Part shown: positions 1-6,646 of the stretch, in pieces
Layout of the letters: the number at the start of each line of letters is the position of its first letter
How positions within the stretch are numbered: the stretch's first letter is position 1
From: Leptolyngbyaceae cyanobacterium CSSed165cm_216
GTDB taxonomy: Bacteria > Cyanobacteriota > Cyanobacteriia > Phormidesmidales > Phormidesmidaceae
Reading direction: 5' to 3'
Assembly (NCBI GenBank): GCA_007135385.1
Contig: SLIY01000052.1
Location: 1 to 9,337 of the forward strand
Length of the DNA: 9,337 nucleotides
The notes under the pieces: model-generated
Told to the model about the DNA's origin: nothing
Seen by the model: the letters and a program-made list of their open reading frames with translations, nothing else
Database searches by the model: none
Position numbers and translations under genes: made by a program

Positions 1-137
1 CAAATCTTCACCTGCACATGTAGAGCACATAAAACTGCACCTGATAGGTCTGCACCCCTAATTCCTTCTTCTCAGAGCCGAGACATACATAAAATTCTGA
101 TCGCTCCCCGGCGACGTAGGATTGCAACAGTTCTCCA

Positions 138-491
138 TCACCGCCGCCGCCACTCCCAGGGTTCCATATGGCCACCGGCAAACACCCCGACCCCAGATGC
201 CTTAGCCTCAGCCTCCACCTGGTTGATTAGGTCAGCGCTGGGGCAGTTGTAGTGGTACTGGCGATAGCTCCAGGCCAACTCCTCCCTCACCAGCACTTCT
301 TGGGTGAACTGGTCCCCCGCATAGATTTCAGCAATCAGCCGCCCAAAGCGATCACGATCGGTAACCAGCAGCTGCACCTGGCCCCCAGCCTGATCAATCA
401 TTTGCTGTAGTCGTACCCCACTCTCCCGCCCCAGGGGCTGATCGGTCTCGGGAGCATCAATACAGGCTGACTTTACCCGTTCTTCCTGGCC
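138..491 (-). pseudogene. Staphylococcal-nuclease-like (thermonuclease) gene, 5'-eroded
   Basis: This is a remnant of an SNase/thermonuclease family gene; family members cut DNA or RNA with Ca2+ and are usually exported. The first ATG is at 401-399 and gives only 87 residues. However, the same frame upstream, as far as about 491, still reads family sequence, including ACIDAPETDQPLG. That block carries the family's Asp and Glu (Asp40 and Glu43 in the staphylococcal enzyme). Downstream, TDRDRFGR keeps the second catalytic Arg, and the end WSYRQYHYNC...EPWEW is typical of cyanobacterial members. The upstream part has no ATG, GTG or TTG, an in-frame TAA stands at 516-518, and no signal peptide or GDGDT calcium motif is present. 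At the position of catalytic Arg35 I read Lys (RVKSACIDAPE). I infer an inactive relic. Use of the internal ATG would give a protein lacking half the active site. Confidence 0.75.
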
Positions 492-544
492 ACCCCCTGA
501 CTGCCTGACACATCTTTAATAATCAGGCCATTCTCAAATTCAGG

Positions 545-573
545 TTGCTCTCTTCCATAGACTGCTATATATC
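545..573 (+). promoter_or_regulatory. Candidate promoter of the cotransporter gene
   Basis: TTGCTC (545-550) and TATATC (568-573) are separated by 17 bases, about 60 bases before the ATG at 636. The -35 match is partial. The placement is plausible for a sigma-70-type promoter, but this is inference from sequence only. Confidence 0.35.
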
Positions 574-635
574 GGCAAAAGGGTTACTCTGTCGTTGGGT
601 CTTTGTTACCCAGCCCCAAACGCTTACCGAGAATT

Positions 636-2861
636 ATGGCTAAACCCTCCAAGGATGATGTGATTGTGTCGAAGGGAGAAGAATCCCAAGGGTTGGGAAC
701 CTTTGGGGGCGTCTTTACTCCGTCCATTTTGACCATCCTGGGGGTGATCATGTACCTGCGGTTTGGTTGGGTGGTGGGCCATGTGGGGCTGTGGCAGGCG
801 CTGCTGATTGTCACCATTTCCACGGGCATTACCCTGCTGACGGGGCTATCGATTTCAGCCATTGCCACCGACCAGGTGGTGCGAGCTGGCGGGGCCTATT
901 ACATGATTAGCCGCTCCATGGGCATTGAGACAGGGGGGGCGGTGGGCATTCCCCTCTACCTGGCCCAGGCCCTGTCGGTGGCCCTGTATACCATTGGCTT
1001 TGCCGAGAGCGTAGTGCAGGTGTTTCCAGTGTTGCCCCAAACCCTGGTGGCGGCGATCACCACCCTCCTGGTGGCGGCCCTGGCCCTGAAATCGGCCAAT
1101 ATTGCCATCAAAGCCCAATACTTTATTATGGCGGCGATCGTGTTGTCCCTGGGATCGCTGGCCCTGGGTCATGGGGTAGATCCTGACCCCACCCTGACCG
1201 CAGAGCCCCCTGGGTCCGTCGGCTTCTGGGCCGTGCTGGCTGTCTTTTTCCCGGCGGTGACCGGCATTATGGCTGGGGTCAACATGTCCGGGGACTTGAA
1301 AGATCCCCAGCGATCGATTCCCCAGGGCACCCTGGCCGCCATTGGGGTGGGCTACATCATTTACATGATTATCCCATTACTGCTGAACCAGTGGGCTACC
1401 CCCGAGACCCTGGTGGCCGAGCCCCTGGTGATGCGCCGCATCGCTGTTTGGGGAGACGCCATTTTGCTGGGGGTCTGGGGGGCCACCCTATCTAGCGCCA
1501 TTGGCAGCATTTTGGGTGCCCCTCGGGTCTTGCAGGCTCTGGCCCGGGACGGCATTTTGCCCCGCAGCCTGAAGTGGCTGGGCCGGGGCCATGGCCCCAT
1601 GGACGAACCCCGCTTGGGAACACTGTTTACCCTGGGTCTGGCCTTGGCGGCGGTGTCTCTGGGGGATCTGAACCTGATTGCCCCGGTGCTGACCATGTTT
1701 TTCTTGACCACCTATCTGGTGCTAAATGTATCAGCGGGGCTGGAAACCTTTTTACAAAGTCCCTCTTTTCGGCCCACCTTTAAGGTGCACTGGGGCCTAT
1801 CACTGCTGGGGGCCGTGGGCTGTCTGATCGTGATGTTTTTAATTAATCCGGTGGCCACGGTGATGGCCGCTGTGATTGTGCTGGGGATCTATGTTTGGCT
1901 AGAGCGGCGCGAAATGCAGGGGGCGTGGGGGGATGTGCGCAATGGGCTGTGGATGAGCCTGATCCGCACCGCACTGTTTCAGTTGCAAACCACCCCAGAT
2001 ACCAAAAACTGGCGACCCCATCTGCTGGTGTTTTCTGGAGCGCCAACCAAACGACCCCACTTGACTGAACTGGCTGTGGACTTGACCCATAGTCGCGGGT
2101 TAATTACCCTTTCGAACGTTCTGCCCCCGGGCACCCGCAGTGCCAGCCAAAAAGATGCCATGGAGTCTACCCTAAAGGACTATCTAGAAAAACAGGGGAT
2201 TGAGGCTTTTGTGCGATTGGTTACCGCTTCAGACCCCTTTAGCGGTATGGAAAAGCTGGTGGATGCCTATGGTATTGGTCCTCTGGTACCCAATACGGTC
2301 TTAGTGGGGGACACCGAGGCCGAACATACTCGCGATCGCTTTTGCCAGATGGTAGCAACTTGCCATCGCTCGAAGCGGAATGTGCTGATTTTCCGCAGCC
2401 AACCCGAAAACTATCCGGCCCTAACCAAGGGGCTAGCGCTTAACCGCCGTATCGATGTGTGGTGGGGAGGATTGCAGGCTAATGGTGGCCTGATGCTGAT
2501 CTTGGCCTACTTACTGCGCACCAGTGGTCGGTGGCGCGATGCCGATATCTATCTCAACCTGGTGGTCCCGAACGAAACCGCTAAAGCTGCTGCCCAACAA
2601 AATCTGGAACGTCTGGTCAAAACTCTACGGATCGGGGCAGTTCCGAGGGTGATTGTAGCTCGCGATCGCAGTTTCGACGACATCCTGACCACCTCATCCC
2701 AAACCGCCGATCTGGTGTTTCTAGGTCTAGCCACCCCCGATCAAAACTTCAGTCAGTATTATGTCGATGTCCAGCGACGCACCGCCGCCCTGCCGGCCAC
2801 TCTGCTGGTATTGGCCTCTGAGGATCTAGAGTTTGCCGAGGTGCTGCAAAAAGAAACCTAG
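636..2861 (+). CDS. Cation-chloride cotransporter, SLC12/APC-superfamily membrane protein
   Basis: This is a predicted inner-membrane symporter of cations with chloride, 741 aa. The first roughly 430 residues form a 12-helix APC-type core and the rest is a cytoplasmic domain. Near-textbook SLC12 motifs are visible: GTFGGVFTPSILTILGV with YLRFGWVVG (residues 21-48), GLSISAIATDQVVRAGGAYY (70-89), ALYTIGFAES (116-125), TGIMAGVNMSGDLKDPQ (209-225), ATLSSAIGS with APRVLQALARDGILP (283-309), and NWRPHLLVFSGAP opening the cytoplasmic part (from 458). Tyr118 matches the K+-site Tyr of NKCC transporters, and Ser286-Ser287 match the paired Na+-site serines. This leans towards an NKCC-like rather than a KCC-like ion set, but the substrate remains inferred. 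I prefer the ATG at 636 over an in-frame TTG at 603, because homology begins well inside and the 11 extra residues look like leader. The Shine-Dalgarno sequence is weak. It stands alone, divergent from the nuclease relic. Confidence 0.88.
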   Translation: MAKPSKDDVIVSKGEESQGLGTFGGVFTPSILTILGVIMYLRFGWVVGHVGLWQALLIVTISTGITLLTGLSISAIATDQVVRAGGAYYMISRSMGIETGGAVGIPLYLAQALSVALYTIGFAESVVQVFPVLPQTLVAAITTLLVAALALKSANIAIKAQYFIMAAIVLSLGSLALGHGVDPDPTLTAEPPGSVGFWAVLAVFFPAVTGIMAGVNMSGDLKDPQRSIPQGTLAAIGVGYIIYMIIPLLLNQWATPETLVAEPLVMRRIAVWGDAILLGVWGATLSSAIGSILGAPRVLQALARDGILPRSLKWLGRGHGPMDEPRLGTLFTLGLALAAVSLGDLNLIAPVLTMFFLTTYLVLNVSAGLETFLQSPSFRPTFKVHWGLSLLGAVGCLIVMFLINPVATVMAAVIVLGIYVWLERREMQGAWGDVRNGLWMSLIRTALFQLQTTPDTKNWRPHLLVFSGAPTKRPHLTELAVDLTHSRGLITLSNVLPPGTRSASQKDAMESTLKDYLEKQGIEAFVRLVTASDPFSGMEKLVDAYGIGPLVPNTVLVGDTEAEHTRDRFCQMVATCHRSKRNVLIFRSQPENYPALTKGLALNRRIDVWWGGLQANGGLMLILAYLLRTSGRWRDADIYLNLVVPNETAKAAAQQNLERLVKTLRIGAVPRVIVARDRSFDDILTTSSQTADLVFLGLATPDQNFSQYYVDVQRRTAALPATLLVLASEDLEFAEVLQKET

Positions 2862-2862
2862 A

Positions 2863-2998
2863 TTAGAGGTTGTTTGAAACAGGTCATCCCAGGTATAGTT
2901 TGCCGCCAAGAGGCGGTAAACCCGCTGACGTTTGAGAACATTGGCCTACGTCAAAGGTATAACCTGAGACGCTCTTTGGCTTTTCAAACAGCCTCTAA
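2863..2998. mobile_element. MITE-like 136-bp foldback element
   Basis: The terminal inverted repeats are TTAGAGGTTGTTTGAAA (2863-2879) and its complement at 2982-2998, with 16 of 17 positions matching. Pairing continues inward imperfectly, for example CAGGTATAGTTTG against CAGGTTATACCTTTG, so most of the element can fold back. Inside are a TTTGCCGCC/GGCGGTAAA hairpin (2899-2920) and a TGACGT/ACGTCA pair (2926-2931 and 2948-2953). It carries no credible gene. Flanks are the direct repeat CCTAGA at 2857-2862 and 2999-3004. Read alternatively, the ends are GAGG...CCTC (2866-2995) flanked by TA. It starts one base after the transporter's stop codon. I infer a non-autonomous element mobilised by an unknown IS; I cannot name the family. 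Confidence 0.7.
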
Positions 2999-3022
2999 CC
3001 TAGAGCGATGGGTCGCCCTAGG
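2999..3022. terminator. Hairpin terminator between convergent transporter and PCD genes
   Basis: CCTAG pairs with CTAGG and GCGA pairs with TCGC around a TGGG loop, with one A-C mismatch. The + strand continues CTTTC, so the U tract is poor. It sits between two convergent genes and could serve both. If the neighbouring foldback element is removed together with one copy of CCTAGA, this hairpin lies directly on the transporter's stop codon, which suggests it is that gene's original terminator. Confidence 0.5.
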
Positions 3023-3058
3023 CTTTCGGTTAGATGAAGTCGAGCTATGGTCTTGTGA

Positions 3059-3340
3059 CTAACCCAGCTTAGACAGGGTTTCGGCCATGGTGAAGTCTTT
3101 TTCCGTCAGCCCCCCGGCATCATGGGTCGACAGGTGAATCACCACTTTGTTATAGGAAATTTGCAAATCCGGGTGATGACCAGATGCCTCAGCTGGCTCC
3201 ACCAGTTGATTCACAAAGTCAATGGCGGTGACAAAGTCCTTAAAGGTACGGGTGCAGGTAATGGCTTTACCGTCTAAGGACCAATCAGGCAGCTGGTTAA
3301 GCTTGGTTTGGATGTCTGCATCGCTGAGTAGTTTAGCCAT
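3059..3340 (-). CDS. Pterin-4a-carbinolamine dehydratase
   Basis: This is a 93-residue cytosolic enzyme of the PCD/DCoH family. It dehydrates 4a-hydroxytetrahydropterin so that the pterin cofactor can be regenerated after use by aromatic amino acid hydroxylases. The signature is intact: EASGHHPDLQISYNKVVIHL then STHDAGGLTEKDF, with the active-site histidines His55 and His56, and His73 followed by Asp74. The N-terminal part (LPDWSLDGKAITCTRTFKDF) is also typical, and the length is the usual 90-110 aa. The start ATG lies at the natural family start, but there is no clear Shine-Dalgarno sequence before it. No pterin or hydroxylase gene is adjacent, so the physiological partner is not shown by context. 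Cyanobacterial members may serve other pterins. Confidence 0.93.
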   Translation of the reverse strand: MAKLLSDADIQTKLNQLPDWSLDGKAITCTRTFKDFVTAIDFVNQLVEPAEASGHHPDLQISYNKVVIHLSTHDAGGLTEKDFTMAETLSKLG

Positions 3341-3478
3341 AGTTAGATATCTCAGTTACGTCCCTTTGATCCTAAGGGAGAATAAACTCAGCGCCTACGA
3401 CCTTAGGGGGAATCACCCTAAATTAAGGCTGGTGCTCGTGGACAATGCGCAGCCCTGGGTTTGTTTCTTTCACATTGT

Positions 3479-3529
3479 GCTAACTCCTGCGGAGTTAGCG
3501 AGAAACTGCCTTCTGCCTTTTGCTTTTTT
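3479..3529. repeat. Hairpin plus TGCCTTC-type short repeat
   Basis: GCTAACTCC-TGC-GGAGTTAGC is a perfect 9-bp stem with a 3-base loop. It is followed by CTGCCTTCTGCCTTTTGC and a run of six T (3524-3529). TGCCTTC-like heptamers next to small palindromes are common in extragenic DNA of cyanobacteria. The T run lies too far from the stem for a classical intrinsic terminator. Confidence 0.55.
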
Positions 3530-3538
3530 AAAAGCTAT

Positions 3539-3579
3539 CCGCCCCTGTCAGGGGAAGATACCTTCCGGGACAGGGGCGG
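3539..3579. repeat. GC-rich 41-base extragenic hairpin
   Basis: CCGCCCCTGTC (3539-3549) pairs perfectly with GACAGGGGCGG (3569-3579). Inside, GGAAG-ATAC-CTTCC forms a second stem across a small AGG/GG internal loop. No U tract follows on the + strand. On the minus strand the sequence after the stem has a short TTTT. It may be a dispersed palindrome, a structured RNA element, or a terminator of an unseen minus-strand transcript. Confidence 0.6.
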
Positions 3580-3650
3580 TCTAGTTGGATCTTAGGTTGA
3601 ACCTGACTGCCGGGAGGAACCCTCATCAGCCAGCTTCGAAAGCTCAGTTA

Positions 3651-3686
3651 TCTGCAACAGCAGGTATATCTGCAACAGCAGGTAAC
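3651..3686. repeat. Tandem direct repeat, 2 x 18 bp
   Basis: TCTGCAACAGCAGGTATA is followed at once by TCTGCAACAGCAGGTAAC, identical over 16 of 18 positions. Each copy contains CTGC-AACA-GCAG, which can itself form a small stem-loop. It lies in non-coding DNA about 300 bases upstream of the hydrolase start. Confidence 0.75.
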
Positions 3687-3982
3687 ACTGATCTTTTAGA
3701 GTACAGCCCCGGCACACAGCCGGCTTACGTCAACCTGAAGACCCACACGTTTACTACTCTCTTGCATGGGCACCACCTCCTATAATTTTAAACAGCATAT
3801 TTTCAAGGGTTTCTGCTGGAGTGGACCTAAGCCAAGGGAGTGATTCGAGCATTACTGCAGAATACTTCGAAGCCTTATCCATAGCCTGGTGTAGCAGCAT
3901 TAAACGTAAGGTAGCACAATATTTCTAGCTGTGGCAGAAATACACCCAATGACCTCGAGTTCTGCCCCAGCGTTTTAAGCTC

Positions 3983-4597
3983 ATGCAAGTTGTGTTGATT
4001 CATGGATTAGCCCGCACCTCGTTATCTTTGATCGGGTTAGCGCGTTACCTGCAACAGTCGGGCCACACCACGGAGCTTTTCGGCTACTTTGCCTGTGCGG
4101 AAAGCTTTGACGCCATTGCCCAGCGCCTAGGGCAGCGGTTCCAGGCGTTAGGGGCACATGGTCCCTATGCGGTTGTCGCCCATTCCTTAGGGGGCATCCT
4201 CACCCGATTCGCCTTGGGGAGTGGGGCGGTGCCCCCCCCGGTACATGTGGTCATGTTGGGCACCCCTAACCAGCCCCCGCGTTTGGCTCCCCTGGCTTGG
4301 CGGCTGATGCCGTTTCAGTGGTTGACGGGGCAGTGCGGCCTTAATTTAACCTGCACCCAGTTCTATCGAGCTCTGCCCCCATTGCCCACCCCTTACACCC
4401 TGGTAGCTGGTACTCAGGGGTTCACTGGCCCCTTTAGCCCCTTTGGAGACGATATTAACGACGGCATTGTCGCCCTCTGCGAAATCCCCATTACACCGCA
4501 CGACCCCGTCATTCAAGTGGCGGCTTGGCACACCTTTATGATGAACCACCCCCAGGTGCAGGATATTGTGGGAGCGGCCCTGGCGGCGTACGACTAG
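3983..4597 (+). CDS. Alpha/beta-fold hydrolase (lipase/esterase-like)
   Basis: This is a 204-residue predicted serine hydrolase, probably cytosolic because no signal peptide or membrane helix is visible. The oxyanion region is VVLIHGLARTSLSL (residues 3-16). The nucleophile elbow is VAHSLGG, with Ser68. NDGIVAL supplies the likely acid Asp160, and AWHTFMMNHP the likely base His183. LGTPNQPPRLA after the elbow is typical of the compact triacylglycerol-lipase/PGAP1-like group. The catalytic set therefore looks complete in a short protein with little or no lid domain. The substrate cannot be read from sequence; acyl esters or lipids are plausible. An in-frame TGA at 3950-3952 limits the start, and ATG 3983 fits the family's usual beginning, though the Shine-Dalgarno sequence is poor. 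It ends 6 bases from the convergent exported-protein gene. Confidence 0.85.
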   Translation: MQVVLIHGLARTSLSLIGLARYLQQSGHTTELFGYFACAESFDAIAQRLGQRFQALGAHGPYAVVAHSLGGILTRFALGSGAVPPPVHVVMLGTPNQPPRLAPLAWRLMPFQWLTGQCGLNLTCTQFYRALPPLPTPYTLVAGTQGFTGPFSPFGDDINDGIVALCEIPITPHDPVIQVAAWHTFMMNHPQVQDIVGAALAAYD

Positions 4598-4603
4598 ACT
4601 GAC

Positions 4604-5386
4604 CTACTCATCCATCACCCGAATCCGGCGAGTGTCCACCAACAGGCCATCTTCACGAATAATCACCGCTGATATCCAGCGATGATCAGCCTGGTCGGAG
4701 GCGGTGCCAATTTTGTAAAGTCCGCCAGCATTCAGGACGTCGAACACCACTGGACGGGGAGCAAAGAAGTCTTCGCTAGTCACCCCTTCATCCACGGCGA
4801 CGCCCATCAGCGATCGCCCCTCCAGAGGCTCCATCACAATCGTATCGAAGGAGTAGGTTTGACCAACGGTGAGGGTTTCCGGTAGCTGCACCAACACCGT
4901 AGGAGGATTCACCCCCGAGGTCAGTCGACTGGTCTCAGCCAGCACCTCTTGATAAGCAACTTGCCCCCCCTCTAGCTGTTGCCGGGAGGTGACTTCAGCC
5001 ACCAGGTTTAGTTCTCGTTCGGGGCGTAGCTGGCGACCCTCAATCCGGGTCAGGGTTTCCACCGTGTAACGATCTGGGCCAACGGCCTCCCAGGATAGGA
5101 GCTCAATATCATAGGTGAGGTCGCTGTATTCATTCCATAGGGTTTCCAGGGTTTGACGCAGCTGGCTGTGGTCAAAGCCAGTGTCGCTGTCAAAGCCTTC
5201 GCTGTAGAGGGCCATGACGGCCTCTAAGTCTTGGGCATTGGCGGCGGCCTCAATCTCAGCTAGGGTGCTGACCACTACCGTCGGTGCAGTGGATGGGGAC
5301 GCGGTTTGTCCTACAGCCGGAGCGATCGCATCTCCCCCTACCCCCAGGGCTACCCCCATCAATGCCCATTGCCAAAAACGCCCCAT
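4604..5386 (-). CDS. Exported NTF2-like (SnoaL/DUF4440-type) domain protein
   Basis: This is a protein of 260 aa with an N-terminal signal peptide: MGRFWQW, then a hydrophobic stretch to about residue 22, with a likely cut near AVG-Q around residue 26. Residues about 38-150 resemble an NTF2-like cone domain (VSTLAEIEAAANAQDLEAVM, then ALYSEGF, then LRQTLETLW). Residues 155-260 look like a separate all-beta domain with no motif I know. No lipobox Cys is visible, so it is probably soluble in the periplasm. The function is unknown; NTF2-like domains bind small ligands or other proteins. I start it at the ATG ending at 5386, because AAGGAGAGG lies just upstream of it. The in-frame TTG at 5407 lies upstream of that ribosome-binding site. 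It is divergent from murG, with about 180 bases between them. Confidence 0.75.
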   Translation of the reverse strand: MGRFWQWALMGVALGVGGDAIAPAVGQTASPSTAPTVVVSTLAEIEAAANAQDLEAVMALYSEGFDSDTGFDHSQLRQTLETLWNEYSDLTYDIELLSWEAVGPDRYTVETLTRIEGRQLRPERELNLVAEVTSRQQLEGGQVAYQEVLAETSRLTSGVNPPTVLVQLPETLTVGQTYSFDTIVMEPLEGRSLMGVAVDEGVTSEDFFAPRPVVFDVLNAGGLYKIGTASDQADHRWISAVIIREDGLLVDTRRIRVMDE

Positions 5387-5392
5387 ATGCCG

Positions 5393-5401
5393 CCTCTCCT
5401 T
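5393..5401 (-). promoter_or_regulatory. Ribosome-binding site deciding the start of the NTF2-like gene
   Basis: AAGGAGAGG on the minus strand ends 6 bases before the ATG at 5386-5384. It excludes the longer TTG-start reading, because it would lie inside that coding sequence. Confidence 0.75.
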
Positions 5402-5453
5402 ACCCAATACACCCTTAACCTTAGCTCAAGATCGCCAGATTCTGGGCAAGGCT

Positions 5454-5462
5454 TGGTATAGT
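5454..5462 (+). promoter_or_regulatory. Candidate extended -10 promoter of murG
   Basis: TGGTATAGT contains the extended -10 TG-n plus TATAGT, a one-base deviation from TATAAT. No good -35 is visible 17 bases upstream, as is common for extended -10 promoters. It would give a leader of about 100 bases before murG. Confidence 0.4.
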
Positions 5463-5529
5463 AAACGGTGACTTAAATCCTGCCACGGGTTGCGGTTGAT
5501 AGCGGCCTCACCAGGCTAAGCCAGTCACC

Positions 5530-5542
5530 CCCTGAATCAGGG
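5530..5542 (+). promoter_or_regulatory. CCCTGA-A-TCAGGG palindrome in the murG leader
   Basis: This is a perfect 6-bp inverted repeat around one base, 24 bases before the murG start codon and followed by GGAATTCC. It could be an operator or a small RNA stem near the ribosome-binding site. No function is shown. Confidence 0.35.
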
Positions 5543-5566
5543 AATTCCACCATTGTTGAGGGTGCT

Positions 5567-6646
5567 TTGCCAGACTCATCGACCCGATTGCTAGTGGCGG
5601 CCAGCGGTACTGGGGGGCATCTGTTTCCCGCGATCGCCACGGCTGCAGCACTCAGCCAAGACCACTACACCATCGAGTGGCTAGGGGTACCGGATCGCCT
5701 AGAAACCACGCTAGTGCCCAGCCAGTATGCTCTACATACAGTGCGCATGGGCGGGTTTCAGGGGAAACCGGGGTTAAGCACCCTGACGATACTGGGGCAG
5801 TTTGCCCAGGCCACGGTCAAGGTGCGTCAACTGTTGCGGCAGGGACAGTTCCAGGGGGTATTGACCACTGGTGGCTACATCGCTGCCCCGGCGATCATGG
5901 CGGCCTGGTCCCTGGGCTTGCCGTCGGTGCTGCACGAATCCAACGCTCTCCCTGGCAAAGTCACCCGCTGGTTAAGTCCCCGATGCAGCGCTGTGGCCCT
6001 GGGGTTTGAGGCGGCCAAAGCCTACCTGCCAAAAGCCCGCACGGTGGTGGTAGGTACCCCGGTACGAGCCGAGTTCTTAGGGGCTGATCCGCTACCTCTG
6101 GATGACCCGGCGATCCCTGAGGGGGTACCCCTAATTGTGGTGGTGGGTGGTAGCCAAGGGGCGGTGGCGGTGAATCAGCGGGTCCGTGCCGCCGCCCCAG
6201 CCTGGCTGGATGCAGGCGCTTGGATTGTGCACCAAACGGGCCGTAATGATCCTGATGCCGACGAGTTCAGCCATTCCCACTATATTCATCGACCTTTCTT
6301 CGGCAACATGGCAGCCTTAATGGGCCGGGCTACCCTGGCCATTGGTCGGGCTGGCGCCGGTACCCTGACCGAATTAGCCATTTCTAAAACTCCGTCGATC
6401 TTGGTGCCCTACCCATTTGCCGCCGAGGATCACCAGGCCTTTAATGCGGCGGTGTTTACCCAGGCGGGGGCGGCGATCGCCATTAACCAGGCAGACTTGA
6501 CCCCCCAGCGGCTCCAAACTCAAGTACTGGATCTACTCAAGCGTCCCGCAAAACTAGCCCAGATGACAGCGGCGGCCGAAGCCTTAGCCATCACAGACAG
6601 CGCTGAGCGGCTGGCAGACCTAATTCAAAACGTTATTGCTGGATAG
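5567..6646 (+). CDS. murG: MurG, lipid II-forming N-acetylglucosaminyltransferase
   Basis: The 359-residue product transfers GlcNAc from UDP-GlcNAc to lipid I, giving lipid II on the cytoplasmic face of the inner membrane; this is the last cytosolic step of peptidoglycan precursor synthesis. The two Rossmann-type GT-B halves are clear. SGTGGHLFPA (residues 13-22, His18) is the N-terminal glycine loop. TTGGYIAAPA (100-109) and HESNALPGK (123-131) are acceptor-side motifs. GGSQGA (194-199) starts the donor half. GRAGAGTLTELA (260-271, Glu269) is the UDP-GlcNAc loop, with EDHQAFNA (287-294) after it. The start is TTG at 5567, with GAGG 5 bases upstream; no ATG or GTG is available in frame before the glycine loop. 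The last 14 bases overlap the convergent small gene. No other mur or cell-division genes are adjacent. Confidence 0.95.
   Translation: MPDSSTRLLVAASGTGGHLFPAIATAAALSQDHYTIEWLGVPDRLETTLVPSQYALHTVRMGGFQGKPGLSTLTILGQFAQATVKVRQLLRQGQFQGVLTTGGYIAAPAIMAAWSLGLPSVLHESNALPGKVTRWLSPRCSAVALGFEAAKAYLPKARTVVVGTPVRAEFLGADPLPLDDPAIPEGVPLIVVVGGSQGAVAVNQRVRAAAPAWLDAGAWIVHQTGRNDPDADEFSHSHYIHRPFFGNMAALMGRATLAIGRAGAGTLTELAISKTPSILVPYPFAAEDHQAFNAAVFTQAGAAIAINQADLTPQRLQTQVLDLLKRPAKLAQMTAAAEALAITDSAERLADLIQNVIAG

Larger units (their letters stand above)
3341..3982. other. Long intergenic region with hairpins and short repeats, no convincing gene
   Basis: This 642-bp stretch separates two divergently transcribed genes. 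The open frames in it (3222-3584 and 3585-3785) have no recognisable protein character or Shine-Dalgarno signal. It contains TCCCTT/AAGGGA (3361-3379), a perfect 9-bp-stem hairpin (3480-3500 region), a TGCCTTC-type short repeat run (3506-3529), a 41-base GC-rich hairpin (3539-3579), a tandem 18-mer (3651-3686), a CCGGC-ACACA-GCCGG hairpin (about 3711-3725), and an isolated perfect TATAAT (3781-3786) with only a weak -35. I found no tRNA, tmRNA or RNase P features. The region must hold the hydrolase and dehydratase promoters and could hold a small RNA. Confidence 0.6.

Noticed and set aside
581..611. GGGTTAC...GTTACCC as a leader hairpin or operator before the cotransporter
   Set aside because: The two arms are only imperfectly complementary and the loop is long, so the match is within chance.
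603..635. TTG start for the cotransporter
   Set aside because: It adds 11 residues unlike the family, and ATG 636 is a better codon placed close to the conserved core.
2874..3062. 62-aa + strand open frame over the foldback element
   Set aside because: It runs across both inverted repeats and the terminator hairpin, and its sequence shows no protein family features.
3630..3650. CAGCTTCGAAAGCT as a possible tRNA T-loop
   Set aside because: It is a self-complementary hexamer context with no matching acceptor, anticodon or D arms on either strand.
3222..3785. Two + strand open frames in the intergenic gap (120 and 66 aa)
   Set aside because: The first starts inside the dehydratase gene on the opposite strand. 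Both read through hairpins and the tandem repeat, and neither has a Shine-Dalgarno sequence or a recognisable domain.
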